A stretch of DNA of 64,000 nucleotides, from contig CBDAPL010000001.1 of NCBI GenBank assembly GCA_965198495.1, forward strand, positions 3,162,001 through 3,226,000, read 5' to 3'. The stretch is from RH-AL1 sp965198495 (GTDB lineage Bacteria > Pseudomonadota > Alphaproteobacteria > Rhizobiales > Beijerinckiaceae). The notes under the pieces were generated by a model. It saw only the letters and a list, made by a program, of their open reading frames with translations, was not told the DNA's origin and searched no databases. This document shows positions 8,122 through 16,168 of this stretch, piece after piece. The translations under genes and the position numbers were made by a program. How positions within the stretch are numbered: the stretch's first letter is position 1; each line of letters begins with the position of its first letter.

Positions 8122-8709
8122 TCAATTCATGCCTGGCGCCGCCAACGAGGCGATGCGCTCCGCCCATTCGACGGGGTCTCCCCCGAAGCGTTGCATCTGA
8201 CCATCGACCGCGAGCATGGCGAGCCCATGGACGAGCGCCCAGTTCGCCAGCGTGCGCACCTGAACACTCTCGGCGCCGTCCGTCTCGGCGACGCGGTCGG
8301 ACAGGAGCGCATAAGAGGCTTGGCTCGCGCGTGCGAGCTCGCCGGTCTTGGCCGGCGCGTTGGCGCCGAACATCAGCCGGAACAACGCCGGATTCGCGCA
8401 GGCGAAAGCGACGTAGGCGACTCCCTGCGCCGTCAAGGCCGCCTTCCCGGCCTTATCGCTCTCGCCGGCCCGCAGCGCCTGCGCCAGACGCTCGAAGCCG
8501 ATCGTCGCGACGGCGGCAAGCAGCGCGTCCTTGTCGGCGAAATGGCGATAGGGCGCCATCGCCGACACGCCGGCACGGCGCGCCGCCTCGCGCAGGCTTA
8601 GCTCGGTCGGGTTCGCGCCCTCCTCCAACATCGCCAAGGTAGCCGCCACAAGGGCACCGCGCAGATCACCGTGATGATAAGCGACCTTCTTCGAGTTTGA
8701 TGTTGACAC
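8122..8709 (-). CDS. TetR/AcrR family transcriptional regulator
   Basis: A 195-residue repressor-type protein. The N-terminal helix-turn-helix covers roughly residues 10-58 (HGDLRGALVAATLAML, then SLREAARRAGVSAMAPYRHF and KDALLAAV). The C-terminal ligand domain has the WHG-type feature NWALVHGLAMLAVDG. GTG 8709 is preferred to TTG 8718 because GAGG lies 9 bases upstream of GTG but directly abuts TTG. The gene is divergent from a DUF4188 gene with only 47 bases between starts, and a 12-bp inverted repeat sits in that gap. It most likely represses both transcripts and responds to a small molecule acted on by the DUF4188 protein. Confidence 0.92.
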   Translation of the reverse strand: MSTSNSKKVAYHHGDLRGALVAATLAMLEEGANPTELSLREAARRAGVSAMAPYRHFADKDALLAAVATIGFERLAQALRAGESDKAGKAALTAQGVAYVAFACANPALFRLMFGANAPAKTGELARASQASYALLSDRVAETDGAESVQVRTLANWALVHGLAMLAVDGQMQRFGGDPVEWAERIASLAAPGMN

Positions 8710-8739
8710 CGTATACAACCTCGCCTATGTTTACAGTGT
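8703..8739 (+). promoter_or_regulatory. Sigma-70 promoter overlapped by TetR-type inverted repeat
   Basis: TTGACA (8703-8708), a 17-base spacer and TATGTT (8726-8731) form a near-consensus promoter reading toward the DUF4188 gene. Superimposed on it are two inverted arms, ACACCGTATACA (8706-8717) and TGTTTACAGTGT (8728-8739), matching at 10 of 12 positions around a 10-base centre. A repressor bound here would cover both promoter boxes and also the ribosome-binding region of the divergent tetR gene. Assignment to the adjacent TetR protein is by position and symmetry. Confidence 0.75.
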
Positions 8740-8756
8740 ATCAGGAGACCCGCACG

Positions 8757-9242
8757 ATGCAATCCGCACCCGACCTGTCAAGTCGCGACCCGACGCGAGG
8801 GACCATGCCGAAATCGGTCGATCTCAGTCTTTATCCCGACCTCACGGTCGTTTACCTCGGCTTCCATGTCTCGACGCTACGTGGCTTGGCCGCCCTGCTC
8901 GGCATCGGCCGCAAACTTGCGGCGATCCAGAAGGACAAACCGGATGGTCTCCTCGCGCATGAGACATTCTTCTTCGGACTCCGGCATATTGGCCTGCGCC
9001 AGTATTGGCGCGATTTCGACAGCCTCGAGGCATTCACCCGATCCGACCCGCACAAGACGTGGTGGGCCGAGTTTTCGAAGGACCGGGCGGGGTCTGGCTT
9101 TTGGCACGAGGCCTACCGCAAGGCCGGCGGCATCGAGGGTCTCTACATCGGCATGCCCGAACCGATCGGCCTCGCCGCCTTCGCCCCGCCTCGCGCGCCG
9201 GTGGGCACGTTCATGCGATCGCGGCAGCGGATCGCGGCCTAG
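8757..9242 (+). CDS. DUF4188 domain-containing protein (monooxygenase-like)
   Basis: A 161-residue protein starting at ATG 8757 with AGGAG 9 bases upstream. It matches DUF4188 features: an opening VVYLGFHVSTLRGL, the central LLAHETFFFGLRHIGLRQYWRD region, FWHEAYRKAGGIEG, and the closing LYIGMPEPIGLAAF. The family has a ferredoxin-like dimeric alpha/beta-barrel appearance and is annotated as monooxygenase-like, but no reaction is established. Paired divergently with a TetR regulator over a shared operator, it is probably an inducible detoxification or modification enzyme (inference). Confidence 0.85.
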   Translation: MQSAPDLSSRDPTRGTMPKSVDLSLYPDLTVVYLGFHVSTLRGLAALLGIGRKLAAIQKDKPDGLLAHETFFFGLRHIGLRQYWRDFDSLEAFTRSDPHKTWWAEFSKDRAGSGFWHEAYRKAGGIEGLYIGMPEPIGLAAFAPPRAPVGTFMRSRQRIAA

Positions 9243-9525
9243 CCGCGGATCGGCCTCACGTTGGACCTTAAGGCTCTTAACCTCGTAGCGGACGCGCGAC
9301 GCACCCGCACCAAGAGACCGGCGGCACGCTCGCCTTTCCAGAAGTGAAGGCGCGCGCTAACAAGGTAAACACAACGTTGGTTAACCTGGACGATCAGCGG
9401 TAACCAAACGTTAACCATTCGCCGCTTAGCTGCGAGCCGGTCCGACGCGCGACCGACCCGCAACAACGATCCTTCTCATCGATGTACGTGTCGATGGAGC
9501 CGTCAGCCAGCATGGGATTGAGACC

Positions 9526-10221
9526 GTGACGACCTTTTCCCTCGACTCCCTCGATCTCGCCGCGCTCCTCTGTTCGCGCGTCTGCCACGATGTCATCAGC
9601 CCGGTCGGCGCGATCGCCAATGGCCTCGAAGTGCTCGATTCAGAGAAGGACGAGGACATGCGCGGCTTCGCCATGGACCTCATCAAGAAGTCGACCGCCG
9701 TCGCCGTCGCCCGTCTCCAGTTCTGCCGCTTGGCCTTCGGCGCGGCGGGATCGGCGGGCGCCTCGATCGACACCGGCGATGCCGAGCAGGTCGCGCGCGG
9801 GCTTCTCGCCGACGAGAAAACCAAGCTCGTCTGGAACGCCACCCGCGCGCTGATGCCGAAAAACAAGGTCAAGCTCATCCTCAACCTGTGCATGATTGCC
9901 TCCCAGGCGATCCCGCGCGGCGGCGTCATCACCCTGTCCGTCGACGGCGAGGGCAACGACATGACGATCCGCATCGAGGCGGCCGGCACGAATGCCAAAC
10001 TGCAGAGTCATTTGCCGCACCTTCTCGCCGGCGAGCCCGAGAACGGCATCGATGCTCACGGCATCCAGTCTTTCTACGCTGGCCTCGTCGCGCGTGAGGC
10101 TCATCTGGCGGTCACGGTGGCGCTCGAGGACGGCAAGGTCACCCTTACCGCCGCGCCGGACGGAACGGCGCTGCCGGTCTATGTGTCGGACATGATCGGC
10201 GTGCCGGCGAAAGTCGCGTAA
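9526..10221 (+). CDS. chpT: Histidine phosphotransferase ChpT
   Basis: A 231-residue protein beginning at GTG 9526. The N-terminal four-helix phosphotransfer domain carries the phospho-accepting histidine in RVCHDVISPVGAIANGLE (His21). The C-terminal half resembles a degenerate HATPase (Bergerat) fold without nucleotide-binding boxes, as in Caulobacter and Brucella ChpT. In alphaproteobacteria ChpT passes phosphate from the hybrid kinase CckA to the response regulators CtrA and CpdR, controlling cell cycle and, in many species, motility or envelope functions. Neither partner gene is in the window. The upstream gap has several TTAACC half-sites but no full CtrA site. Confidence 0.93.
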   Translation: MTTFSLDSLDLAALLCSRVCHDVISPVGAIANGLEVLDSEKDEDMRGFAMDLIKKSTAVAVARLQFCRLAFGAAGSAGASIDTGDAEQVARGLLADEKTKLVWNATRALMPKNKVKLILNLCMIASQAIPRGGVITLSVDGEGNDMTIRIEAAGTNAKLQSHLPHLLAGEPENGIDAHGIQSFYAGLVAREAHLAVTVALEDGKVTLTAAPDGTALPVYVSDMIGVPAKVA

Positions 10222-10394
10222 GGCCCTCGTCGCCTGACCAGACTTTAGGAACGCGGGACATTACAGGAGTTTAAGGTTGGCCAAGGCAGGCCACGCTTGT
10301 GCGCCTTCCGCCTTCGATCCATATTACTCTCGTGTCGTTCTCCGTCGCGAGAACTGCCCGGAGGCGGTCAAGCCTCCATCACCTTGAGGGTTAC

Positions 10395-11162
10395 ATGTCC
10401 GACTACGATCGTAACGCAGTACGCTGGGGACAGGGCGCCGCCCAGACCCGAAGCGCGACGCTCGATCAGGGCCTGCGCAGCTACATGCTCGGCGTCTACA
10501 ATAATATGATCATCGGCCTGGTGCTGACCGGTCTGGTGGCCTACGGCGCCAACGTCCTTGCCGTCGTGCACGACGCGTCCGGCCATATCACCGGGCTGAC
10601 GCAACTCGGTGTCGCGCTCTACACGAGCCCGCTCAAATGGGCGGTCATGCTGGCACCATTGGCGCTGGTATTCTTCTTCTCGTTCAAGCTGAACACCTTG
10701 AGCGCCTCGACAGCCCGTACGCTGTTCTTCGTGTTCTCGGCCGCTATGGGCCTCTCGATCTCGTCGATCCTGCTGGTCTACACAGGCGCCTCGGTCTACC
10801 GCGCGTTCTTCATAACGGCCGCGGCGTTCGGCGGGCTCAGTCTGTACGGCTATACGACGCGCCGGGATCTCTCGCCGATCGGCTCCTTTCTCATCATGGG
10901 CGTGATCGGTCTTGTCATCGCTGGCGTCGTGAACTTGTTCATGCAGTCGTCCGGGTTCCAGCTTGCCCTCTCGGCCCTGACGGTCTTGATCTTCTCCGGC
11001 CTGACCGCCTACGACACGCAGGCGATCAAGGCGATGTATTTCGCCGGCGACGGCTACGAGATGATGGCGAAGAAGTCGATCAATGGCGCGTTGATGTTGT
11101 ACCTCGATTTCATCAACATCTTCATGGCGCTGCTGCAATTGACCGGCCAGCGCAGCAACTAG
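10395..11162 (+). CDS. BAX inhibitor-1/YccA family membrane protein
   Basis: A 255-residue inner-membrane protein with seven predicted hydrophobic segments after a short cytosolic N-terminus (SDYDRNAVRWGQG). The family signature near the C-terminus, FSGLTAYDTQAIKAMY, holds the conserved Asp of the BI-1 pore, and LYLDFINIFMALLQL closes the protein. ATG 10395 has GAGGG 4 bases upstream; an in-frame earlier start at 10299 would add unrelated residues. Relatives include YccA/HflBI, which modulates FtsH proteolysis, and calcium-leak proteins. The specific role here is open. A strong intrinsic terminator follows at once. Confidence 0.93.
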   Translation: MSDYDRNAVRWGQGAAQTRSATLDQGLRSYMLGVYNNMIIGLVLTGLVAYGANVLAVVHDASGHITGLTQLGVALYTSPLKWAVMLAPLALVFFFSFKLNTLSASTARTLFFVFSAAMGLSISSILLVYTGASVYRAFFITAAAFGGLSLYGYTTRRDLSPIGSFLIMGVIGLVIAGVVNLFMQSSGFQLALSALTVLIFSGLTAYDTQAIKAMYFAGDGYEMMAKKSINGALMLYLDFINIFMALLQLTGQRSN

Positions 11163-11182
11163 AACTGCGCAAAGCAACGTGG

Positions 11183-11208
11183 AAAGGCCCCGCTCGTCGG
11201 GGCTTTTT
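11183..11208 (+). terminator. Rho-independent terminator after BI-1 gene
   Basis: GCCCCG (11187-11192), a CTCGT loop and CGGGGC (11198-11203) form a 6-bp GC stem, extended by a G-U and three A-U pairs. It runs into five T residues (11204-11208), 20 bases past the stop of the BI-1 gene. Confidence 0.92.
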
Positions 11209-11414
11209 CATGTCTGGACGCGCAAGGGGATCGGTGGCACCTCTCGGCTCTCGCGATAACACGGGTTACGACAGCCGCACGCTTGCTTCCCGGTTCTCCT
11301 GTCTATGCGTTCTTACTTCTTCGCTTGACTTGGCTTGATCTACTTGGTGAGCACTCGTCCTACTCTGCCCCTTTGCTAAGCACCATAATCCATTCTATCG
11401 CTCGCACCCACAGA

Positions 11415-11960
11415 TCAGGGTGTCGGCTTCAAGATAGACGGAAGCGGAACCCACTTCGCGCCAGCATCGTCCGTCGGCTTGGATTTGGCGGAGGCGCGCT
11501 GATAGCGAGCCAACGCCTTGCTCGACGCCACCGCCTTCTTCAAATCACGCGTCACCGGTGCCTGCGCGGCGCGGACAGGTTTGCCGGCGAGTGCGGTCTT
11601 GCGCCGCAAAGGCTCGGGCTCTTCTTTCGCTCGCGAGACTGGCGGTCCTACGAAGCCGTTCACCATGCTCCCTTCCGTGCGATCGAACGAAGACGCGAGC
11701 GCCGCGGGCACCGCCGAGGGCGCGATGAAAGTGTCGGCGATCGCCCAGGGATCGGGAGGCGGAGGCGACGTCGATGGTCTACGACCCTCCGCGCTCTGCC
11801 GTGAAAACACCAGCTCCAGCGCGCCGTAGGGATCGTGAGGCGCGAGCGCGTCCTGCTGCGCCCGAGCTGAACGCAGCGGACAAATCCATGGCAAACATAG
11901 AGCGGTCAATACGAGGCTGAATACTCGTAGAGGAGGTGTTAACGATCTCGTACTCTTCAT
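11415..11960 (-). CDS. Secreted proline/alanine-rich hypothetical protein
   Basis: A 181-residue protein with a cleavable signal peptide (MKSTRSLTPPLRVFSLVLTA through about residue 34, ending RSARA). A low-complexity mature region of Pro, Ala, Ser and Lys follows, including RPSTSPPPPDP. No domain was recognised. ATG 11960 is chosen because it opens the signal peptide directly; GTG 11975 would add five residues. The mature part is basic toward its C-terminus. A periplasmic or surface location is inferred from the signal alone. The surrounding stretch (11.2-12.1 kb) is less GC-rich than its neighbours. Confidence 0.6.
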   Translation of the reverse strand: MKSTRSLTPPLRVFSLVLTALCLPWICPLRSARAQQDALAPHDPYGALELVFSRQSAEGRRPSTSPPPPDPWAIADTFIAPSAVPAALASSFDRTEGSMVNGFVGPPVSRAKEEPEPLRRKTALAGKPVRAAQAPVTRDLKKAVASSKALARYQRASAKSKPTDDAGAKWVPLPSILKPTP

Positions 11961-12106
11961 ATATAAAGACACCACGATACGCTACTCAAACCCGCCAACC
12001 AGGCTAACACGTTGCAACGATTGAAGTTGCGGCAGCGCTGACGCTTGCGCGTCAATACTTTGAACGCTATCGCTGTGGAGGGTAAGCGTTGCGGGGGAGT
12101 ATGTGA

Positions 12107-12655
12107 ATGAAAACGACGGCAATGGTCATCACCCTTGCGTCCTTCAGCCTTGGCGGCTGCGTTTTCGACGATTTCGTCAGTTCGGTACAAACAAGCTTCG
12201 CGGGTGCGCCGACGCCTGTCGTCGTCGCTCAGGTCGATCCGGTGACGTTGGCGGGACCAAACGCAATCCCATGGCAATTGACCCCCGCGTCGACGGCGTC
12301 GGTCGCCCAGGGCGAGACGACCATCGTCGTCGACAAGCCGGGTGTCGGGCGCATCCGCGGGACGGAGACGGCGCTGGCGAAGCTCGGCGAGCGCATCGTG
12401 CCCTTCAGCGATGCGACGCCCGTGGTCAGCGCGTGCAAGGACGCCTTCGATCCGCAGGCCAAGAAGGAAGGCGCCTACTCGGTCGAGGCGGCCGCCGCCG
12501 GCCCCGAGAAGAGAACCGTCAAGGGCCGAACCCAACAGGTCTTCTTTCGGATCTTCTACGCCGATCCGAAAGACCAAGGTGTCGAGGTCAGGCAGGCCGC
12601 GATCGCCTGTACGGTCGGGCGGAAGGGCCAGCTTCTTGAAGCGTCGGTCGTCTGA
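12107..12655 (+). CDS. Lipoprotein of unknown function
   Basis: A 182-residue protein with a lipobox: MKTTAMVITLASFSLGGC, where Cys18 would be diacylated. The mature part has a central VDKPGVGRIRGTETALAKLG segment and two cysteines (SACKDAF and IACTVG) positioned to form a disulfide. ATG 12107 follows GGGGGAG about 5 bases upstream. No family was recognised. It ends exactly where the convergent DUF2794 gene ends (adjacent bases), leaving no intergenic space. Confidence 0.8.
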   Translation: MKTTAMVITLASFSLGGCVFDDFVSSVQTSFAGAPTPVVVAQVDPVTLAGPNAIPWQLTPASTASVAQGETTIVVDKPGVGRIRGTETALAKLGERIVPFSDATPVVSACKDAFDPQAKKEGAYSVEAAAAGPEKRTVKGRTQQVFFRIFYADPKDQGVEVRQAAIACTVGRKGQLLEASVV

Positions 12656-13027
12656 TCAGCCTGAGACGAGCTTCAGTTTCTTGTCCAAGACGTCGATCAC
12701 CCGCCGCAACTCGTGACCGCGCTTGAGGATCAGCCCGCTGGTTGTCACCACGCTGAACGCGCCCTGCTTGCGCGCGAGCTTGGGGTTCTTCTCGATGCGA
12801 TAAAGCGGGTACTCCGAAGCACGTCGGAAAACGGAGAAGACAGCCTTTTCGCGTGAGAAGTCGATGGCGTAGTCGCGCCATTCGCCGTCCGCGACCTTGC
12901 GACCGTAGAGGTTGAGGATGTCTCGCAATTCATGGCGATCGAACGTGACGGTCTCCGCCTGAGGGGCGGACGGCCGTAAGGGCCGGACCTCGCTTAGCCC
13001 CGTCTCCAAAGGCGTCTCGTCTGTCAC
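12656..13027 (-). CDS. DUF2794 family protein
   Basis: A 123-residue soluble protein. Conserved blocks of DUF2794 are clear: FDRHELRDILNLYGRKVADG, EWRDYAID, AVFSVFRRASEYPLYRIEK and LILKRGHELRRVIDVLDKKL. GTG 13027 is preferred because GGGAG lies about 9 bases upstream and the longer frame (to 13117) adds an unconserved basic stretch. The family is restricted to alphaproteobacteria and has no known function. It is divergent from htpG, about 280 bases apart. Confidence 0.87.
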   Translation of the reverse strand: MTDETPLETGLSEVRPLRPSAPQAETVTFDRHELRDILNLYGRKVADGEWRDYAIDFSREKAVFSVFRRASEYPLYRIEKNPKLARKQGAFSVVTTSGLILKRGHELRRVIDVLDKKLKLVSG

Positions 13028-13223
13028 CGTGCATCCGCTCCCGATCTTGGCCCAAGATCGCGTGCTCTCCGCGCGAGTGCAAGGGGCTGAAGCGCCGGAG
13101 CGGCCTTTGCGGGACATACCCCTCGTCTTCTAAACGTCGGTCGCCAAGCCGGCCCGGCGCGATCACGTCGACGTGCTCTTTCGTGACGCAAACCCGACGA
13201 CGGCACACGGAGCTTCGTGCTGC

Positions 13224-13252
13224 CTTGAAATCGAAAAAAATGCGCGCGATAT
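13224..13252 (+). promoter_or_regulatory. Possible RpoH (sigma-32) promoter of htpG
   Basis: CTTGAAA (13224-13230) followed after 16 bases by CGATAT (13247-13252) resembles the alphaproteobacterial heat-shock promoter pattern (CTTG ... CYTATNT-like). It lies about 55 bases before the htpG start. The -35 match is strong, the -10 match partial. Heat-shock control of htpG is known in related bacteria; the assignment here is by motif and position. Confidence 0.45.
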
Positions 13253-13305
13253 GAGCCCCCTGATTCAGCGCGGTCGTTTCAAGGCCGCGAACCGAAGGAA
13301 GCGAT

Positions 13306-15309
13306 ATGATCATCGGCGAGGGCGATACCGCCAATGTTCCCACCGGCGACACGCCCGAGGAAACAATCACCATGAACGCCGCCGGCGCGGGGAAGACCGA
13401 GGGCACGTCGCACGCCTTCCAGGCCGACGTCGCCAGGCTGCTTCACCTCATGGTTCATTCGGTCTATTCCGAGCGCGACATTTTCCTGCGCGAGCTGATC
13501 TCCAACGCGGCCGACGCCTGCGAAAAGCTGCGCTACGAGTCGATCGCCGCGCCGACGCTCACCCAGGACGGCCAGCCTTTCGGCATCACCATCGCCCTCG
13601 ACAAAGAGGCCAAAACGCTTTCGGTGTCCGACAACGGGATCGGCATGTCGGAAGAAGACTTGGTCAGCGCGCTCGGCACGATCGCCAGTTCGGGTACGCG
13701 CGCCTTCCTCGATCGGATCGCGGCAACCAAGGGCACGCCGAAAGAGGATGGCGAGGGTGCGCCGGCGGCATCCGACCTCATTGGCCAGTTCGGCATCGGC
13801 TTCTACTCGGCGTTCATGGTCGCCGATCGCGTGGACGTCGCCACGCGGCGCGCCGGCGCCGATTTCGCCTATCATTGGACGTCCGACGGCAAAGGCTCCT
13901 ACGCGATCGCGCCCCTCCCGCTCGAGGCGGCGCCCGTGCGCGGGACCAAGGTCACGCTGCAGCTCAATAGCGACTCGCAGGATTATCTCGAAGCCTACAA
14001 GGTCGAGCGTCTCGTGCGCGAGCACTCCGGCGCGATCGCGGTGCCGATCAACCTGCTGGAGAAGCCGGGAGACGATCCGCGCAGCCTCAGCGAGGGGACC
14101 GCCCTCTGGGCCAAGCCGAAGAGCGCGGTGACGCCAGAGGAATACAAGGACTTCTACAACAACCTCGCGGGACAGTTCGACGAGCCGGCGCTGACGATCC
14201 ACTGGCGTGCCGAAGGCCGTCACGAATACACCGTGCTCGCCTTCGTGCCTGGCTCGCGTCCGTTCGACCTCTTCGATCCGCAGCGCAAAGGCAAGGCGAA
14301 GCTCTACGTGCGCCGCGTGCTGATCTCCGCCGACGCCGAGATCCTGCCGAACTGGCTGCGTTTCATTCGCTTGGTCGTCGACTCGGCGGACCTGCCGCTC
14401 AATGTCTCGCGCGAACTCATCCAGCAAAGCGCGGTCTTCGCGGCCATCAAGAAGGGCGTCGCGAACCGCGTGGTCCAGGAGCTTACGAAGTTTGCCGAGA
14501 ACGACAGGGAGGGGTTCGAAAAGGTCTGGGAAAACTTCGGCGGCGTCCTCAAGGAGGGTCTCTACGAGGACCCCGAGAGACGCGACGCGATCTACAAGTT
14601 CGCCCGCTTCGCGACATCGACCCATCCGGACGGCAAGCGCACGTTGACCGACTACGTGGCAAGTCTGAAGGAAAACCAAACCTCGATCTACTATATGCTC
14701 GGCGAGGATCAGAAGCGTTTGCAGGCCAGCCCGCAGCTCGAAGGCTTTCGCGCACGCGGGCTCGAGGTCTTGCTCCTGCCCGACCCGATCGACGCCTTCT
14801 GGGTCGGCAGCGCCGCCGGCTTCGACGGCAAGCCGTTCAAGTCGATCTCGCAGGGCGCGTCCGACATCAAGGACATCCCGCTAGAGGAAGGCAAAGAGAA
14901 GCCCACGACGGAGACGACCGCCTCGCAGGTCTCGCTCTTCGCGCTGATGAAGCAGACGTTGTCCGACGAGGTCGAAGATGTGCGCGCGTCCGACCGCCTG
15001 TCGGAGAGCCCGGCTTGCCTTGTCGCCCAGGACAGTGGCCTCGACCTGCGCCTGGAACGTATGTTGGCCGAGCACGGTCAGCTCGGTGCCAAGGCGCGCA
15101 AGCCGGTCCTCGAAATCAACCCCTCGCATCCACTCATCACGGCGCTGGCCGCGCACGTGGAGGCTTCCGACAAGAGCGGCTTCGAGGACATCGTCTGGCT
15201 ACTGCTCGACGAGGCGCGATTGATGGAAGGCGAGAAGCCGGCCGACGCGCCGGGCTTCTCGGCAAGGCTGACTCGCATCCTCACCAAGGCGGCGCAGGCT
15301 GCCGCCTGA
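13306..15309 (+). CDS. htpG: Molecular chaperone HtpG (Hsp90)
   Basis: A 667-residue protein. It has an N-terminal GHKL ATPase domain (FLRELISNAADACEKLRY, VSDNGIGMS, IGQFGIGFYSAFMVAD), a middle domain (LYVRRVLI, LPNWLRFIRLVVDSADLPLN, VSRELIQQS) and a C-terminal dimerisation domain ending LTRILTKAAQAAA. HtpG is the cytosolic bacterial Hsp90, acting late in client folding with DnaK. ATG 13306 has GGAAG about 5 bases upstream. An internal ATG (residue 23, MNAAGAG) is nearer the usual family start, so the first 20 residues may not be translated. prmC follows almost without a gap. Confidence 0.97.
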   Translation: MIIGEGDTANVPTGDTPEETITMNAAGAGKTEGTSHAFQADVARLLHLMVHSVYSERDIFLRELISNAADACEKLRYESIAAPTLTQDGQPFGITIALDKEAKTLSVSDNGIGMSEEDLVSALGTIASSGTRAFLDRIAATKGTPKEDGEGAPAASDLIGQFGIGFYSAFMVADRVDVATRRAGADFAYHWTSDGKGSYAIAPLPLEAAPVRGTKVTLQLNSDSQDYLEAYKVERLVREHSGAIAVPINLLEKPGDDPRSLSEGTALWAKPKSAVTPEEYKDFYNNLAGQFDEPALTIHWRAEGRHEYTVLAFVPGSRPFDLFDPQRKGKAKLYVRRVLISADAEILPNWLRFIRLVVDSADLPLNVSRELIQQSAVFAAIKKGVANRVVQELTKFAENDREGFEKVWENFGGVLKEGLYEDPERRDAIYKFARFATSTHPDGKRTLTDYVASLKENQTSIYYMLGEDQKRLQASPQLEGFRARGLEVLLLPDPIDAFWVGSAAGFDGKPFKSISQGASDIKDIPLEEGKEKPTTETTASQVSLFALMKQTLSDEVEDVRASDRLSESPACLVAQDSGLDLRLERMLAEHGQLGAKARKPVLEINPSHPLITALAAHVEASDKSGFEDIVWLLLDEARLMEGEKPADAPGFSARLTRILTKAAQAAA

Positions 15310-15313
15310 GGCG

Positions 15314-16168
15314 CTGACCGCCGAGGCTACCCGTGACACGGCGCGGCGCTTTCTTGCTCGGCACCTATGTGCGGCGGGGTTCGATAGCGCCGATGCCGAC
15401 GCGAGGATCCTGATTTGTGCGGCCTGCCGGATCGATCATGCCGGACTGATCCGAGATCCGAATGTCCCGCTCGGCGCCGCCGCCGATCAGGTCGCGGCGT
15501 GGCTCGCGCGCCGGCTCGATGGCGAGCCCGTGGCCCGCATTCTCGGACGGCGGGAGTTTTGGGGTCTGTCCTTCGTGATCGATCGCGAGGTTCTCGATCC
15601 CAGACCTGACACGGAAGGCGTTGTCGGCGCCATGCTCGACGCGCTCGGCGGCAGGCATGAGGCTCCGCTGCGGGTGCTCGATCTCGGGACTGGGTCCGGC
15701 GCGATCCTTTGTGCCCTCCTCCACGAATTGCCGGGCGCGCGAGGCATCGGCGTCGATCGGTCCGCCGGAGCGTGCCGAAACGCGCAAGCCAACATCGCTT
15801 CGCTCGGCCTGTCGGATCGCGCCGACGTGGTCTGCGGCGACTGGACGGATGCGCTCGGCGTCCGCTTCGACGCCGTCGTCTGTAATCCACCCTATATCCG
15901 AAGAGGCGAGATCGCGGGCTTGGACCGCGGCGTGCGCGCCTACGATCCCCTCGTGGCGCTCGACGGCGGAGAGGACGGCCTTGATGCGTATCGCGCTGTC
16001 ATGTGCGGCCTTCCATCGATACTGCGCGCCGGAGCGGTCGCCGCGTTCGAGTGCGGCTGGGATCAAGGCGTGGCTGTCGCCGCCCTGCTACGCGGCCCGA
16101 TGACGGGCGTGATGGTCTATCGCGACCTCTCTGGCCACGAGCGCGTCGTCCTTGGGACAAAAGCGTGA
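15314..16168 (+). CDS. prmC: Release factor glutamine methyltransferase PrmC (HemK), non-ATG start
   Basis: The product methylates the Gln of the GGQ motif of release factors RF1/RF2 using S-adenosylmethionine. Visible are the N-terminal helical RF-binding domain (ARRFLARHLCAAGFDSADAD, DARILICAAC), the SAM-binding VLDLGTGSGAILCALL, and the catalytic CNPPYI. The frame is open upstream only to 15272 and contains no ATG, GTG or TTG until GTG 15530, which would remove about 70 conserved residues. The only plausible initiators are CTG 15314 (284 residues, the usual family size) and CTG 15299, which overlaps htpG. I give CTG 15314. Translation coupling to htpG, whose stop is 4 bases before, is likely. 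Confidence 0.85.
   Translation: MTAEATRDTARRFLARHLCAAGFDSADADARILICAACRIDHAGLIRDPNVPLGAAADQVAAWLARRLDGEPVARILGRREFWGLSFVIDREVLDPRPDTEGVVGAMLDALGGRHEAPLRVLDLGTGSGAILCALLHELPGARGIGVDRSAGACRNAQANIASLGLSDRADVVCGDWTDALGVRFDAVVCNPPYIRRGEIAGLDRGVRAYDPLVALDGGEDGLDAYRAVMCGLPSILRAGAVAAFECGWDQGVAVAALLRGPMTGVMVYRDLSGHERVVLGTKA

Noticed and set aside
9243..9525. Canonical CtrA box upstream of chpT
   Set aside because: No TTAA pair with 7-base spacing; the closest pair is separated by 5 bases.
13279..14679. 466-codon frame antisense to htpG
   Set aside because: Shadow of the conserved Hsp90 coding sequence; no recognisable domain.
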